In this document: piece after piece, positions 17,125 to 26,147 of the stretch
Position numbering within the stretch: position 1 is the stretch's first letter
Layout: each line of letters begins with the position of its first letter
NCBI GenBank assembly: GCA_905479015.1
Contig: CAJQKV010000031.1
Span: forward strand, 1-48,858
Length of the DNA stretch: 48,858 bases
From: an uncultured Cyclobacteriaceae bacterium
Lineage (GTDB): Bacteria; Bacteroidota; Bacteroidia; Cytophagales; Cyclobacteriaceae
Direction: 5' to 3'
Notes under the pieces: model-generated
Databases searched by the model: none
What the model was told of the DNA's origin: nothing
Seen by the model: the letters and a program-made list of their open reading frames with translations, nothing else
Made by a program: the position numbers and the translations under genes

Positions 17125-17844
17125 TTATTTATTCAGTCCAGAAAATAATTTGTCCAAAAAATTGAGGGCAAAGCCGTAATTTTTTCTGCCTTTTGTGTGA
17201 TGTGTATTGTGCGCGGTTCCAAAATTTAACCAGTGGTCTTTCTTTCCCTCGCCAAAACGGTAATTACAATGACCCGCGAAATTCAATAAAATACTTGCAA
17301 GTGGATAGATGAACACCGCTACTATTGAAAAAGGAATAAATGGCAGTATCGTTAAAGGAACCGTACTTAGTAAAAACGCTTCAAACCAATGGAAACTGTA
17401 AACTGAGTAAATCGTTGGGATTCTTGATTTATGATGAATGAAATGAATATGCCTCATGAAAAAATTGAAATGCATAAGGCGGTGAACAACAAAAAAATGA
17501 ACTTCATTCCAAAGTGTGAGTAGCACAATTCCTAGCATTATATTCAGCCAGGTATTTGGCAATAGCACGATGAAATCTGTCCGGACAAGATAAATTACAG
17601 GGATCACAGAAAAGCCAAAAATGATGATTGATTTTATTGAATGTGCTATTTCGAAAGTCGTCTGTTTTTTTTCTACTGGTTTTAATTCTATTTTATGAAG
17701 AAGCTTCACACGTTCCAATCGTTTACACGCAAATAAGAATAGCGCACCTACCCCAAAGTAAAGTACCATGAAATACCCGAATGATAGGGCAGACAACGAC
17801 CAATAGGAAAAGTCGTAAAGGATGTTTTCGATTAAGCTTTGCAA
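17125..17844 (-). CDS. Fatty acid hydroxylase / sterol desaturase family membrane enzyme, TTG start
   Basis: A 239-residue membrane di-iron oxygenase. Histidine clusters fit the family: HRLMH (His121-125), HIHFIHH (His132-138), His152 in FHWFEAF, GHCNYRF (His192) and HNTHH (His212-216), with four to five hydrophobic segments. Relatives hydroxylate fatty acids, ceramides, sterols or carotenoids. The start is probably TTG at 17844-17842: the first ATG, 25 codons on, would cut the first membrane segment in half. It is the first gene of the lipid operon, so its substrate is likely the lipid made there, perhaps with 2- or 3-hydroxylation. Confidence 0.87.
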   Translation of the reverse strand: MQSLIENILYDFSYWSLSALSFGYFMVLYFGVGALFLFACKRLERVKLLHKIELKPVEKKQTTFEIAHSIKSIIIFGFSVIPVIYLVRTDFIVLLPNTWLNIMLGIVLLTLWNEVHFFVVHRLMHFNFFMRHIHFIHHKSRIPTIYSVYSFHWFEAFLLSTVPLTILPFIPFSIVAVFIYPLASILLNFAGHCNYRFGEGKKDHWLNFGTAHNTHHTKGRKNYGFALNFLDKLFSGLNK

Positions 17845-18186
17845 CCTATTGTTTTTAAAAGAATCATTTATTTTAACCTAAAAAACAAATTGAATTTACT
17901 AAATATTATCCCGTTTATGGCGCTACGTGTAGCTCAATAGATCTCCAATTATAAGGGAACTATTTACTCGGAAGAATAAGTAAATAGTTATCTCAATTTA
18001 AATAATTATTTTGTTTTTTACCATTGATTTCACATCTATCTGTTGTTTTTTGCGTTAACCGAACATCCTTAAAAAGGGGTTTTCATTTCTATTATTCATT
18101 GGGCTGCTTATCTTTACAAACAGAGATCAGTTTTTCATGTCGCTTTGGTCTTTATCTTGTTTGAATGACATTGATTAATTTTTTAT
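17845..18186. other. Divergent intergenic region between the lipid operon and PIG-L gene
   Basis: 342 bp without a gene. It holds a short inverted repeat GCTAC-GT-GTAGC at 17922-17933, a perfect 11-bp inverted repeat at 17958-17989 (separate entry), and a near-consensus -7 box TATCTTTA at 18109-18116 for the rightward PIG-L gene. Leftward, TCAATTTG at 17893-17886 has one mismatch to TAnnTTTG, 42 bp before the hydroxylase start. Control elements for both transcripts probably lie here. Confidence 0.4.
17958..17989. repeat. Perfect 11-bp inverted repeat (operator or hairpin)
   Basis: AACTATTTACT (17958-17968) and AGTAAATAGTT (17979-17989) are exact reverse complements around a 10-base loop. No T run follows on either strand, so a terminator is unlikely. 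It sits upstream of both divergent genes, about 115 bp from the hydroxylase start, where a regulator could bind. Confidence 0.5.
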
Positions 18187-20679
18187 ATGCATTTTTTACG
18201 TAGTATCCTCACCCTGAGTTGTTGGTTAGTGACCAGCTTGCTAGCCGCACAATCCGTTCAAAGAATCCCTTCAGGGGAAGTCAAACAACTATTAAAAAAA
18301 TTGAATGTATTGGGTTCGGTATTGTATGTAGCGGCACATCCAGATGACGAAAACACAAGACTGATAGCCTATTATGCCAATGAAAAATTATTCAATACCG
18401 CTTATTTATCAGCGACTCGTGGGGATGGGGGACAGAATCTGATTGGACCTGAAATACGTGAAAACTTGGGCTTGATTAGGACACAAGAATTACTAGAAGC
18501 AAGGCGAATAGACGGAGGCGCCCAATTTTTTTCCAGAGCCAATGATTTTGGTTATTCCAAAAATCCAATCGAGACCTTGTCCATTTGGGATAAGGAAAAG
18601 GTATTAGAAGATTTTGTTCGGGTGATCAGGACGGTTAAACCAGATGTAATCATCACAAGATTCAATACCCTATCAGGCACTACGCATGGTCATCATACTA
18701 CTTCCGCCTTGTTGGCCTTAGAAGCATTTGACTTAGCGGGTGATTCCAGCGTTTATCCGGATCAGCTGAAAACGCTTGAGGTATGGCAACCTAAAAAGCT
18801 TTTTTGGAATACCAGCTCCTGGTTCTACGCAAGGAACAAGGTTAAGTTTAACCCAGAAGGTTTATATTCAATCAATGTAGGTACTTATAATCCTAATTTA
18901 GGTATTTCATATACCGAGATGGCTGCCCAAAGCCGCAGCATGCATAAAAGCCAAGGATTTGGATCGACAGGTTCAAGAGGTGATGAGCTTGAGTATTTAG
19001 AATTATGGCGAGGAGATAGTTCTGGGACTGATGTTTTTGGGAGTATTGATACTTCTTGGAAAAGGGTTGAAAAAAGTCAAAAAATAGCGCAATTCTTATT
19101 AGAAGCCCAAGAAGTTTATAAAGTGGAGAATCCAAAACCAACTTTGGGCTATTTATTGAAAGCAAGACAAGAGTTGCTTAAAATGTCTGATCAATATTGG
19201 AAGGAAATCAAGTTGAAGGAAATCAATCAGACCATTATGGCGATTACGGGTACTTATTTAGAAGTTATTGCAGATGATTATAGCTATGCAAGAGGTGCGA
19301 CGGTAAAGCTGAGCGTAGAAGCCATTAACAGGATAGACTTTCCTATAAAATTAATAGAATTGACCATCGAACCATGGGGTTATAATGTTGAGTTGGATCA
19401 AGTGATGCTTTACAATCAGAAAATAGTGAATGACTATTCATTAAACATTCCTGATTCTATTGCCATGACCACACCTTATTGGTTAAACGAAAAGAGTACG
19501 TTGGGGATGTACCATGTAGCCAATAAAGATCAAATTGGCGGGGCGATCAATGAGCCGATATTAAAGGCAAGATTTACTTTAGCGATAGGGGACCAATATT
19601 TGGAATTAACACAACCTATTCATCACAAATTTACAGATCCCGTAGATGGTGAAGTTTATCGACCTATCGCGATCCTACCTGATGTAGCCATCAATTTATC
19701 GGTTGACAATGTGGTATTTTCTAATGATAATGATAAACGGGTAGATCTACGATTGATAGCAGGGAAGAATAACGTTTCAGGTAGGCTTAAAATAATTGTT
19801 CCAAAGGGTTGGATGACTGACATCAATGATTCAGCCCTATCTATTTCATTGAAGAATGAAGAACGCTTGATAAGCATCAAGATTAGGCCTGAATCCAAGG
19901 CAAAATCAGGCCTTTTAAAGATGTATTTTGTTTCTGATGATGGGAATATTTCCGACCAGCAAGTTCAAATTATTGCTTACGACCACATTCCCGTTCAAAC
20001 CGTACTTAAACCTGCTGAAATTGATTTATTCAAGCTAAATATGATTAGGGTAAGTAAATCTATTGGTTACATTGAAGGTGCAGGGGATGTGATTCCAGAT
20101 TTGTTGAGACAAATTGGCTATGAGGTGAGCCTCTTGGATAAAGACGATGTGACCGTTGATAATTTAATGCAATTTGATGCCGTTATATTGGGTATACGTG
20201 CCTTTAACACCGTTGATTGGCTGGCCTATAAAAATCAAGAACTTTTTGATTACAGTTTTAAAGGTGGAACGGTGATTGTTCAGTACAATACCAATAGAAA
20301 CTTAGTAACCCAGGAGATTGCTCCTTATCCGTTGTTATTGTCAAGGGATCGTGTTTCAGTAGAAACAGCTCCTGTAATGATCCTTGAGCCTAAACATAGG
20401 TCTATGAATTTTCCCAATAAAATCACGATGCGTGATTTTGATGGATGGGTACAAGAAAGAGGTTTGTATTTTTGTTCAGAATGGGATGAGAAATTCACGC
20501 CCATTTTAAGTTCAAATGACCCCGATGAATCTCCTAAGAAGGGCGGACTGCTTGTGGCTAGTCACGGAGAAGGTTATTATATTTACAGTGGTTATTCTTG
20601 GTTTAGAGAATTACCTGCAGGTGTAGAGGGAGCTTATCGAATGTTCACTAACTTAATTTCCATGGGCAAGGACCACTAG
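18187..20679 (+). CDS. Secreted PIG-L (LmbE) family deacetylase, long form
   Basis: An 830-residue exported protein with a signal peptide of about 21 residues ending LLAAQ. Residues about 40-300 are the zinc-dependent GlcNAc de-N-acetylase fold: AAHPDDE (His51, Asp53, Asp54) and HGHHTT (His167-His170) give the metal site. The remaining 500 residues are predicted beta-rich domains followed by a ThuA/glutamine-amidotransferase-like region around 615-825 (IGYIEGAGDVIPDLLRQIGY, AVILGIRAFN). Long PIG-L proteins of this build are common in Bacteroidota; they probably remove acetyl groups from an extracellular amino sugar. The symporter 100 bp downstream may import the product. Confidence 0.85.
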   Translation: MHFLRSILTLSCWLVTSLLAAQSVQRIPSGEVKQLLKKLNVLGSVLYVAAHPDDENTRLIAYYANEKLFNTAYLSATRGDGGQNLIGPEIRENLGLIRTQELLEARRIDGGAQFFSRANDFGYSKNPIETLSIWDKEKVLEDFVRVIRTVKPDVIITRFNTLSGTTHGHHTTSALLALEAFDLAGDSSVYPDQLKTLEVWQPKKLFWNTSSWFYARNKVKFNPEGLYSINVGTYNPNLGISYTEMAAQSRSMHKSQGFGSTGSRGDELEYLELWRGDSSGTDVFGSIDTSWKRVEKSQKIAQFLLEAQEVYKVENPKPTLGYLLKARQELLKMSDQYWKEIKLKEINQTIMAITGTYLEVIADDYSYARGATVKLSVEAINRIDFPIKLIELTIEPWGYNVELDQVMLYNQKIVNDYSLNIPDSIAMTTPYWLNEKSTLGMYHVANKDQIGGAINEPILKARFTLAIGDQYLELTQPIHHKFTDPVDGEVYRPIAILPDVAINLSVDNVVFSNDNDKRVDLRLIAGKNNVSGRLKIIVPKGWMTDINDSALSISLKNEERLISIKIRPESKAKSGLLKMYFVSDDGNISDQQVQIIAYDHIPVQTVLKPAEIDLFKLNMIRVSKSIGYIEGAGDVIPDLLRQIGYEVSLLDKDDVTVDNLMQFDAVILGIRAFNTVDWLAYKNQELFDYSFKGGTVIVQYNTNRNLVTQEIAPYPLLLSRDRVSVETAPVMILEPKHRSMNFPNKITMRDFDGWVQERGLYFCSEWDEKFTPILSSNDPDESPKKGGLLVASHGEGYYIYSGYSWFRELPAGVEGAYRMFTNLISMGKDH

Positions 20680-20779
20680 ATATGATTCATAAAATAAATG
20701 TATAATAATGAACGGATACAGGAAGATATAGATGTTTTATAATGTTGTAATATTTTTAATGGTAAACCCTAACTATTAA

Positions 20780-22492
20780 ATGAATCAAATCGATTTCTTA
20801 GTACTTACGATCACCCTTCTTTCCATTGTGACCTATGGGGTTTGGAAAACAAGAGGGCAACAGAATATAGAGAGTTATCTACTGGGAGATCACAAGATGA
20901 AATGGGGCACGATTGGACTATCGGTCATGGCCACCCAGGCCAGTGCTATTACCTTTATTTCAACGCCAGGACAGGCCTATGCCAGTGGCATGGGCTTTGT
21001 TCAAAATTATTTTGGATTGCCGTTAGCCCTGATCATTGTATCTGTATTTTTCCTTCCCATTTATTATAAGCTCAAAGTTTATACTGCCTATGAATATCTT
21101 GAACGTCGTTTTGATCTTAAAACCAGATTATTAGGTGCCTTCTTGTTTCTTATTCAACGTGGTTTGGCTGCGGGTATTACTATTTATGCCCCTTCCATTA
21201 TTTTGTCTACCATACTGGGATGGGATCTTTCCTTCACTATTTTAGGTACTGGTATTTTGGTAATCATCTATACGGTTTCTGGAGGGACTAAAGCTGTGAG
21301 TATTACTCAAAAGCAGCAGATGGGTGTGATCATGGGAGGGATGTTTATCGCTTTTGGTTATATCCTTTATTACATAACTGATTTTATCAGCTTGGGGGAT
21401 GCCATAGACGTTGCTGGAATCCTTGATAAAACAGATGCCATTGACTTTGATTTTAGTTTTCAAAAAAGGTATACCATTTGGTCTGGATTAATGGCAGGTC
21501 TGGTTTTACAGCTGTCTTATTTTGGCACGGATCAAAGTCAGGTTCAGAGATATTTAGGTGGAAAGAATGTTAAGGAAAGTCGGATGGGTCTGATGTTCAA
21601 CGCCATATTGAAGATCCCTATGCAGTTCTTTATTCTTTTTGTAGGTGTGATGGTTTATATTTTTTATATTTTCTATACCCCACCCATACATTTTAATGAT
21701 CAATCGTTGGAGGTCATCCGAGAAAGTAGCGCACATGACCAACTGATTACTATTGAAAATTCTTATAATGATTTGATTTTGGAGCGTAAGTACCTCACCC
21801 TATCGTATACTCAAGAAGTCAATGAGAAAGAAAAACTTAAACTCAAGGATGACTTGATAAGCATAGATGCACAGCAAGAAGTCATGCGGAATGAGGTGAA
21901 AGATCTGATTACTGAGGTAGACCCTGAATTAGCGACTAAAGATTCAGATTATGTCTTTTTAACCTTTATTCTTAATTATTTACCGCATGGCTTTATCGGA
22001 TTATTGATTGCGGTTATTCTCTCTGCTTCCATGTCCTCGACCTCTTCTGAACTCAATTCTCTGGCCAGTACGAGTACGGTCGATCTTTATCAAAGGATTA
22101 TAAAAAGGGATGATACGGATAAAAACTATTTGATGGCATCTAAATGGATCACTTTTATATGGGGTGTTTTGGCCATTATCTTTGCCTTTGTTGCGAGTGA
22201 TTCTGAAAACCTTATAGAGACCGTAAACATTATTGGCTCCGTTTTTTATGGGACTATTTTAGGTATTTTTCTGGTAGCATTTTTCATTAAGCGTGTCCGA
22301 GGAAATGCAGTCTTTATCGCCGCAATTATTGCAGAATGTGTGGTGATTGCTTGTCATTTCCTAAATGTGAACGGTTATTTTACGATTGGTTATTTATGGT
22401 ACAACGCCATCGGAGTCCTCGTTACGGTTGTATTGGCTTGGCTGTTCAGCTTCACGCAAGCAGCCCTAGCAGTAGAAGAAACCGAATCTTAA
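20780..22492 (+). CDS. Sodium:solute symporter (SSS family) with charged insert
   Basis: A 570-residue inner-membrane sodium-coupled transporter with about 13 hydrophobic segments. It matches the SSS family (SYLLGDHKMKWGTIGLSVMATQASAITF; YTAYEYLERRFDLKTR; VILSASMSSTSSELNSLAS). Between membrane segments, at about residues 305-390, is a strongly charged, coiled-coil-like stretch of some 85 residues that ordinary PutP-type transporters lack. The SGG/SGLT-like features suggest a sugar, sialic acid or other organic acid substrate, perhaps the deacetylated sugar from the upstream PIG-L protein; that pairing is inference from position only. Confidence 0.85.
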   Translation: MNQIDFLVLTITLLSIVTYGVWKTRGQQNIESYLLGDHKMKWGTIGLSVMATQASAITFISTPGQAYASGMGFVQNYFGLPLALIIVSVFFLPIYYKLKVYTAYEYLERRFDLKTRLLGAFLFLIQRGLAAGITIYAPSIILSTILGWDLSFTILGTGILVIIYTVSGGTKAVSITQKQQMGVIMGGMFIAFGYILYYITDFISLGDAIDVAGILDKTDAIDFDFSFQKRYTIWSGLMAGLVLQLSYFGTDQSQVQRYLGGKNVKESRMGLMFNAILKIPMQFFILFVGVMVYIFYIFYTPPIHFNDQSLEVIRESSAHDQLITIENSYNDLILERKYLTLSYTQEVNEKEKLKLKDDLISIDAQQEVMRNEVKDLITEVDPELATKDSDYVFLTFILNYLPHGFIGLLIAVILSASMSSTSSELNSLASTSTVDLYQRIIKRDDTDKNYLMASKWITFIWGVLAIIFAFVASDSENLIETVNIIGSVFYGTILGIFLVAFFIKRVRGNAVFIAAIIAECVVIACHFLNVNGYFTIGYLWYNAIGVLVTVVLAWLFSFTQAALAVEETES

Positions 22493-22501
22493 ACTAAAAA
22501 A

Positions 22502-22539
22502 AAGGCAGGTTCAAAAGACTTAACCCTTGAATCTGCCTT
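22502..22539. terminator. Strong bidirectional terminator hairpin
   Basis: A 13-bp stem (22502-22514 with 22527-22539, one G-T wobble) around a 12-base loop, lying between the convergent symporter and DUF2911 genes. Read leftward it is followed by TTTTTTTT, the classic intrinsic terminator form; read rightward it is followed by a weak TT-rich stretch. Confidence 0.85.
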
Positions 22540-22557
22540 CTCAGAAAAAGCTAGACG

Positions 22558-23418
22558 TTACTTAGTTTTCAATTCTTTAATGAATGCTTCAGTGCTTTTG
22601 ATATAAGCGCTGTCACTCGCAGTTTTTGCCTTTTCAAGAGATTCTTCTGAAGTCTTTATGGCTTCTTTTTTCATTCCTAGACCTGCTTGAATTTTGGCCA
22701 ACGTATTGAGGTAGAAGTATCTGCGATTACTTTCAACGGCAAGAAAACGCTGTGCCCATGACAAGGCCTGATTAAGATCTTTTCCTGTTTCAAGATAATA
22801 ACCGGCAGCAGCCATATAGCTTGATAAATTGACCTGTGTTTTGGCTGCAATTTCTTTCATGACTATTTCATCAAAATTGACTTCCATGGGCACTTTCCAA
22901 GAAGCGTCGGCCCATTGAAAATGAATATTAGCCTGGGTATTATCCTCAGAGAGATCAGAGATTTGAAAGGTTAGTGTTTCAATCATGCTAGCTGATTTGA
23001 TATTATCAACTTTCATATTGACTAAAATTTGATCTGCTTTGATTTTAGAGAAGTTTGATCCAATGCTAGGATCTCCATAAAGCATGAAATCAAACTGGTC
23101 ATCTCCCGGAGTCGTTATAATGAGGTATGTGCCTGCAGGGACCTCAGCGCCGCCAATTTTGGCTGGAGTACTTAAGGTAAGGGTGGTTCCAGAATTGGCA
23201 CCTGTCCGCCACATACTTCCGTATTCAAGTAAGGCACTTCCATCTGAACCAAATATTTTTCTACCCTTCATCTTGGGTCTGAAATATTTTATGGAGACCT
23301 CAGTGAGACCCACCGTTGTCGTAACCGATGCCGCAGAACTTCCAGCAGGCAGATTGATTTGGGCTTGTACACTGAACATGAAGAGTGTCATCAAGCTATA
23401 GATTATGAATTTATACAT
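22558..23418 (-). CDS. DUF2911 secreted protein
   Basis: A 286-residue exported protein with a signal peptide ending SVQAQ. Residues about 25-185 match the DUF2911 pattern: VSIKYFRPKMKGRKIFG, MWRTGANSGTTLT, AGTYLIITTPG and WADASWKVPM. The C-terminal 90 residues are helical and TPR-like (LNQALSWAQRFLAVE, KEAIKTSEESLEKAK). DUF2911 proteins are widespread in Bacteroidota; function unknown. It is a single gene with its own terminator. Confidence 0.85.
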   Translation of the reverse strand: MYKFIIYSLMTLFMFSVQAQINLPAGSSAASVTTTVGLTEVSIKYFRPKMKGRKIFGSDGSALLEYGSMWRTGANSGTTLTLSTPAKIGGAEVPAGTYLIITTPGDDQFDFMLYGDPSIGSNFSKIKADQILVNMKVDNIKSASMIETLTFQISDLSEDNTQANIHFQWADASWKVPMEVNFDEIVMKEIAAKTQVNLSSYMAAAGYYLETGKDLNQALSWAQRFLAVESNRRYFYLNTLAKIQAGLGMKKEAIKTSEESLEKAKTASDSAYIKSTEAFIKELKTK

Positions 23419-23578
23419 AGTATTTGTTATTTGTTGAATATTTTATAAAACGATTTATTGACTAGCCTAAAATTAGCGGAATTTATTAAAGGTTAATGAT
23501 TAAATTCTTATTTAAGCTAGATTTATTTGAGTGAGCTGTAGTTTCTGGTCTAACTTAAACAAACCTCCAATAATAAAT

Positions 23579-23610
23579 TATAAATATAAATATAAATATA
23601 AATATAAATA
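23579..23610. repeat. TATAAA hexamer tandem repeat
   Basis: Five perfect TATAAA units plus TA, in the promoter region between the leftward DUF2911 gene and the rightward reductase gene (70 bp from its ATG). Perfect short repeats like this can change copy number by slippage, so they could alter promoter spacing, but this is speculative. Confidence 0.8.
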
Positions 23611-23679
23611 GCCTATCGCCCCACATACCCTAGATTCATGAATTATATTTGAGCCTATTGAGATATCTAAATATATATA

Positions 23680-24603
23680 ATGGCGATTTTAATTGATTCG
23701 GTCTCAAAAAATTTAAATCCTTGGTTAAAGGCATTCAAATCTTATGATGCTCAAGTAGAGGTCTATTGTTATGATGATGCGGTGGCGCTTGAGAAAATCA
23801 CTACGGCGGTGGTATGGAATCATAGACCGGGACTTTTCAAGCAACTCCCTAATTTAAAATTGATTGCTTCTTTAGGTGCCGGGGTCGATCACATCATGAA
23901 TGATCCGGACATTCCTCCAAAGGTATCGATTACAAGAATTGTGGGTGAAGGCTTGAGTGGTCCGATGTCTAATTTTTGTATTGGAGCTATTTTACATCAC
24001 CAACGGCAATTTGATAAGTATTTGATAGACCAATCAAACAAGACTTGGGATCAAGAGCCTAATCCTGAGAGGGGGATGAAGGTAGGTATCATGGGTATGG
24101 GTGCCTTGGGGGGTGACCTAGCCGAAAAACTGAATAATCTGGGATTCAAAGTATTTGGCTTAAGTCAATCGAGAAAAAATATTCCTCATGTGGTGAGTTA
24201 TCTCAGTGCTGAACTTGATCTATTTCTTAGTAAAATCAATATTTTAGTCGTCATGTTGCCAGCAACGGAATCAACTCGAGGCATTTTATCTAAAAAATTA
24301 TTTGATAAGCTCAATAAAGGAACTTATTTGATTAACGTGGCCAGAGGCCAACATCAAGTTGATGAAGACATTATAGATGCCATTGAAAATGAGCAATTGT
24401 CGGGGGCATTTTTAGATGTATTTCCTGAGGAGCCCCTTTCCAAACAAAGTCCTTTTTGGAACCATCCAAAAATAATGATAACCCCTCATATTGCTGTAGT
24501 TACAAAGATTAATGAGGCCGTGCCTCAAATCATAGCTTCACACAAGCGGATGATCGCAGGGAAATTACCTGAAATTTTGGTAGATAGAATGAAGGGTTAT
24601 TGA
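23680..24603 (+). CDS. ghrA: Glyoxylate/hydroxypyruvate reductase A-like D-2-hydroxyacid dehydrogenase
   Basis: A 307-residue cytoplasmic NAD(P)H-dependent reductase. The Rossmann motif is GIMGMGALGGDLAE (about residues 143-156), the catalytic arginine is in NVARGQ and the histidine in ITPHIAVV; both places fit GhrA. The early segment SLGAGVDHIMNDPDIP is typical of this branch. It would reduce glyoxylate or hydroxypyruvate to glycolate or glycerate. Its TGA is 5 bp before the preferred start of the OmpA-family gene. Confidence 0.85.
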   Translation: MAILIDSVSKNLNPWLKAFKSYDAQVEVYCYDDAVALEKITTAVVWNHRPGLFKQLPNLKLIASLGAGVDHIMNDPDIPPKVSITRIVGEGLSGPMSNFCIGAILHHQRQFDKYLIDQSNKTWDQEPNPERGMKVGIMGMGALGGDLAEKLNNLGFKVFGLSQSRKNIPHVVSYLSAELDLFLSKINILVVMLPATESTRGILSKKLFDKLNKGTYLINVARGQHQVDEDIIDAIENEQLSGAFLDVFPEEPLSKQSPFWNHPKIMITPHIAVVTKINEAVPQIIASHKRMIAGKLPEILVDRMKGY

Positions 24604-24608
24604 TCGTT

Positions 24609-26147
24609 ATGAAAGGGTTTTTAGATATGCATTTGATTCAGCTGCTTTTCTTATTTGTTTTATTGAACCCATCATTTTTGATGGCGCAAGACGAACCCAT
24701 CATTTTTTACGGTGATTCAGAGCAGGTTCCTCAGGTCAATTCTCCAGCAGATGAAAGTGGTCTTTTACTATCTAAAAACCCAGAATTACTTATTTATTCA
24801 AGAACCCACAATAGAGATAAATCGAGCTCAGCATTTATGCCAACAGATATTTGGGTAGCTGAGGGGACATCAAATAGAATCTTGGATCTAGATTCAAAAT
24901 CCATTCATACCGCGGTTGGATTCTTAAATCAAAATCAAACTTTTGTCTATGCTTCTTTGAGGGAACAGGGGGCTGGCTATCAAACCCAATTAATGATTGC
25001 TGATTGGCTTGATGGGAATCTGGCTAATTCCAGGAGTTTTGAGATGAAGTATTTCAAAAATAAATCACCATATTTTAGCGCAGCTTTCTCACCAGATGGC
25101 AAGCATATGGTAATGTCTATGGAGGCCAATGTGACCATGGGAGTTGAAGATTTGTATGTATCTCATGTACAGGAAAATGGCGATTGGAGCCCTCCAATGA
25201 CTTTAGGATATGACATAAATACGCGGGCACAAGAATTGACTCCTTTTATAGCCCATGACAACGAAACCTTATTTTTTGCGACCAATGGACGAGATGGATG
25301 GGGAAGTTTTGATATTTATTATGCCAAACGGTTGGATGATACCTGGCAAAAATGGTCTGCTCCAATCAATTTAGGATCTAAAATCAATACTTCGGGTGCT
25401 GAGATGTCTTTTGGTTTTTTGGATGAAACTGCGGTTGCCTATTATACTTCCAATACCAAAAGTGATGGGTATGGGGATATCAGGAGTATACGTATTGATT
25501 CAGACTTAAAATATGTGAAAGATACCTTGGTACGGCCTCAACTTCCCGAGACCCCATTAAATCAAAAGATCGTTTTGGTGCTTAACGCTGAAAATGAAAA
25601 AATGGTAGTAGGTGTATTTGATATTAAAACAGATTCATTGAGTTTAAGGGTCGAAAATCCATTCCTTTGGAAAGCATTGAGATTTTCGGATTTGGAGTTA
25701 TCCATAAACATAGACGGTTTTATGAATGCCTCACAATTATTGCCTTTGTCTGAATGGAGTGAACAGGATACCATAAAAGTTTTTGTAGAACCACTCACTG
25801 TAGGGAACAACATCAAACTTAAAGAAGTTTTGTTTTACAAAGGAACCGATAAGATGATTGAGGGAAGTACACGTTCTCTGGATCTTTTGGTCAATGTACT
25901 TAAATCAAACCCATCACTTAAAATTGAGTTAAGAGGCCATACAGATAATGTTGGCAATCCGGCACTCAATCAGATTTTATCAGAAGACAGAGTAGCCGCC
26001 GTTAAAAAATATCTCATCCAAGCTGGAATAGTAGCGAATCGCTTGCGTGGTAAGGGATTGGGTGGCAGCGAACCCCTAACTAAAGAACCATCAGAAGCCT
26101 ATAGAAGCCTTAACCGTAGAGTAGAATTCTTGGTAATAGAGAACTAA
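24609..26147 (+). CDS. OmpA-family envelope protein with beta-propeller repeats
   Basis: An outer-membrane-associated protein of about 512 residues. I chose the ATG at 24609; a TTG at 24600 overlaps the ghrA stop and an ATG at 24627 is also possible. A signal peptide ends LMAQ. Residues about 30-290 contain PD40/WD40-like repeats (FSPDGKHMVMSME, DNETLFFATNGRDGWGSFDIYY), then a short linker, and the last 110 residues are an OmpA peptidoglycan-binding domain with LRGHTDNVG and SLNRRVEF. Such proteins tie the outer membrane to the cell wall. The stop overlaps the stop of the convergent ggt gene by 3 bases. Confidence 0.88.
   Translation: MKGFLDMHLIQLLFLFVLLNPSFLMAQDEPIIFYGDSEQVPQVNSPADESGLLLSKNPELLIYSRTHNRDKSSSAFMPTDIWVAEGTSNRILDLDSKSIHTAVGFLNQNQTFVYASLREQGAGYQTQLMIADWLDGNLANSRSFEMKYFKNKSPYFSAAFSPDGKHMVMSMEANVTMGVEDLYVSHVQENGDWSPPMTLGYDINTRAQELTPFIAHDNETLFFATNGRDGWGSFDIYYAKRLDDTWQKWSAPINLGSKINTSGAEMSFGFLDETAVAYYTSNTKSDGYGDIRSIRIDSDLKYVKDTLVRPQLPETPLNQKIVLVLNAENEKMVVGVFDIKTDSLSLRVENPFLWKALRFSDLELSINIDGFMNASQLLPLSEWSEQDTIKVFVEPLTVGNNIKLKEVLFYKGTDKMIEGSTRSLDLLVNVLKSNPSLKIELRGHTDNVGNPALNQILSEDRVAAVKKYLIQAGIVANRLRGKGLGGSEPLTKEPSEAYRSLNRRVEFLVIEN

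Noticed and set aside
17920-17940. tRNA-like fragment (GTAGCTCAATAG)
   Set aside because: It recalls a D-loop, but no acceptor stem, anticodon arm or T-arm can be built around it.
23084-23401. 105-codon plus-strand ORF
   Set aside because: Antisense shadow of the DUF2911 domain.
23579-23610. CRISPR-like array
   Set aside because: Plain hexamer tandem repeat with no spacers and no cas genes nearby.
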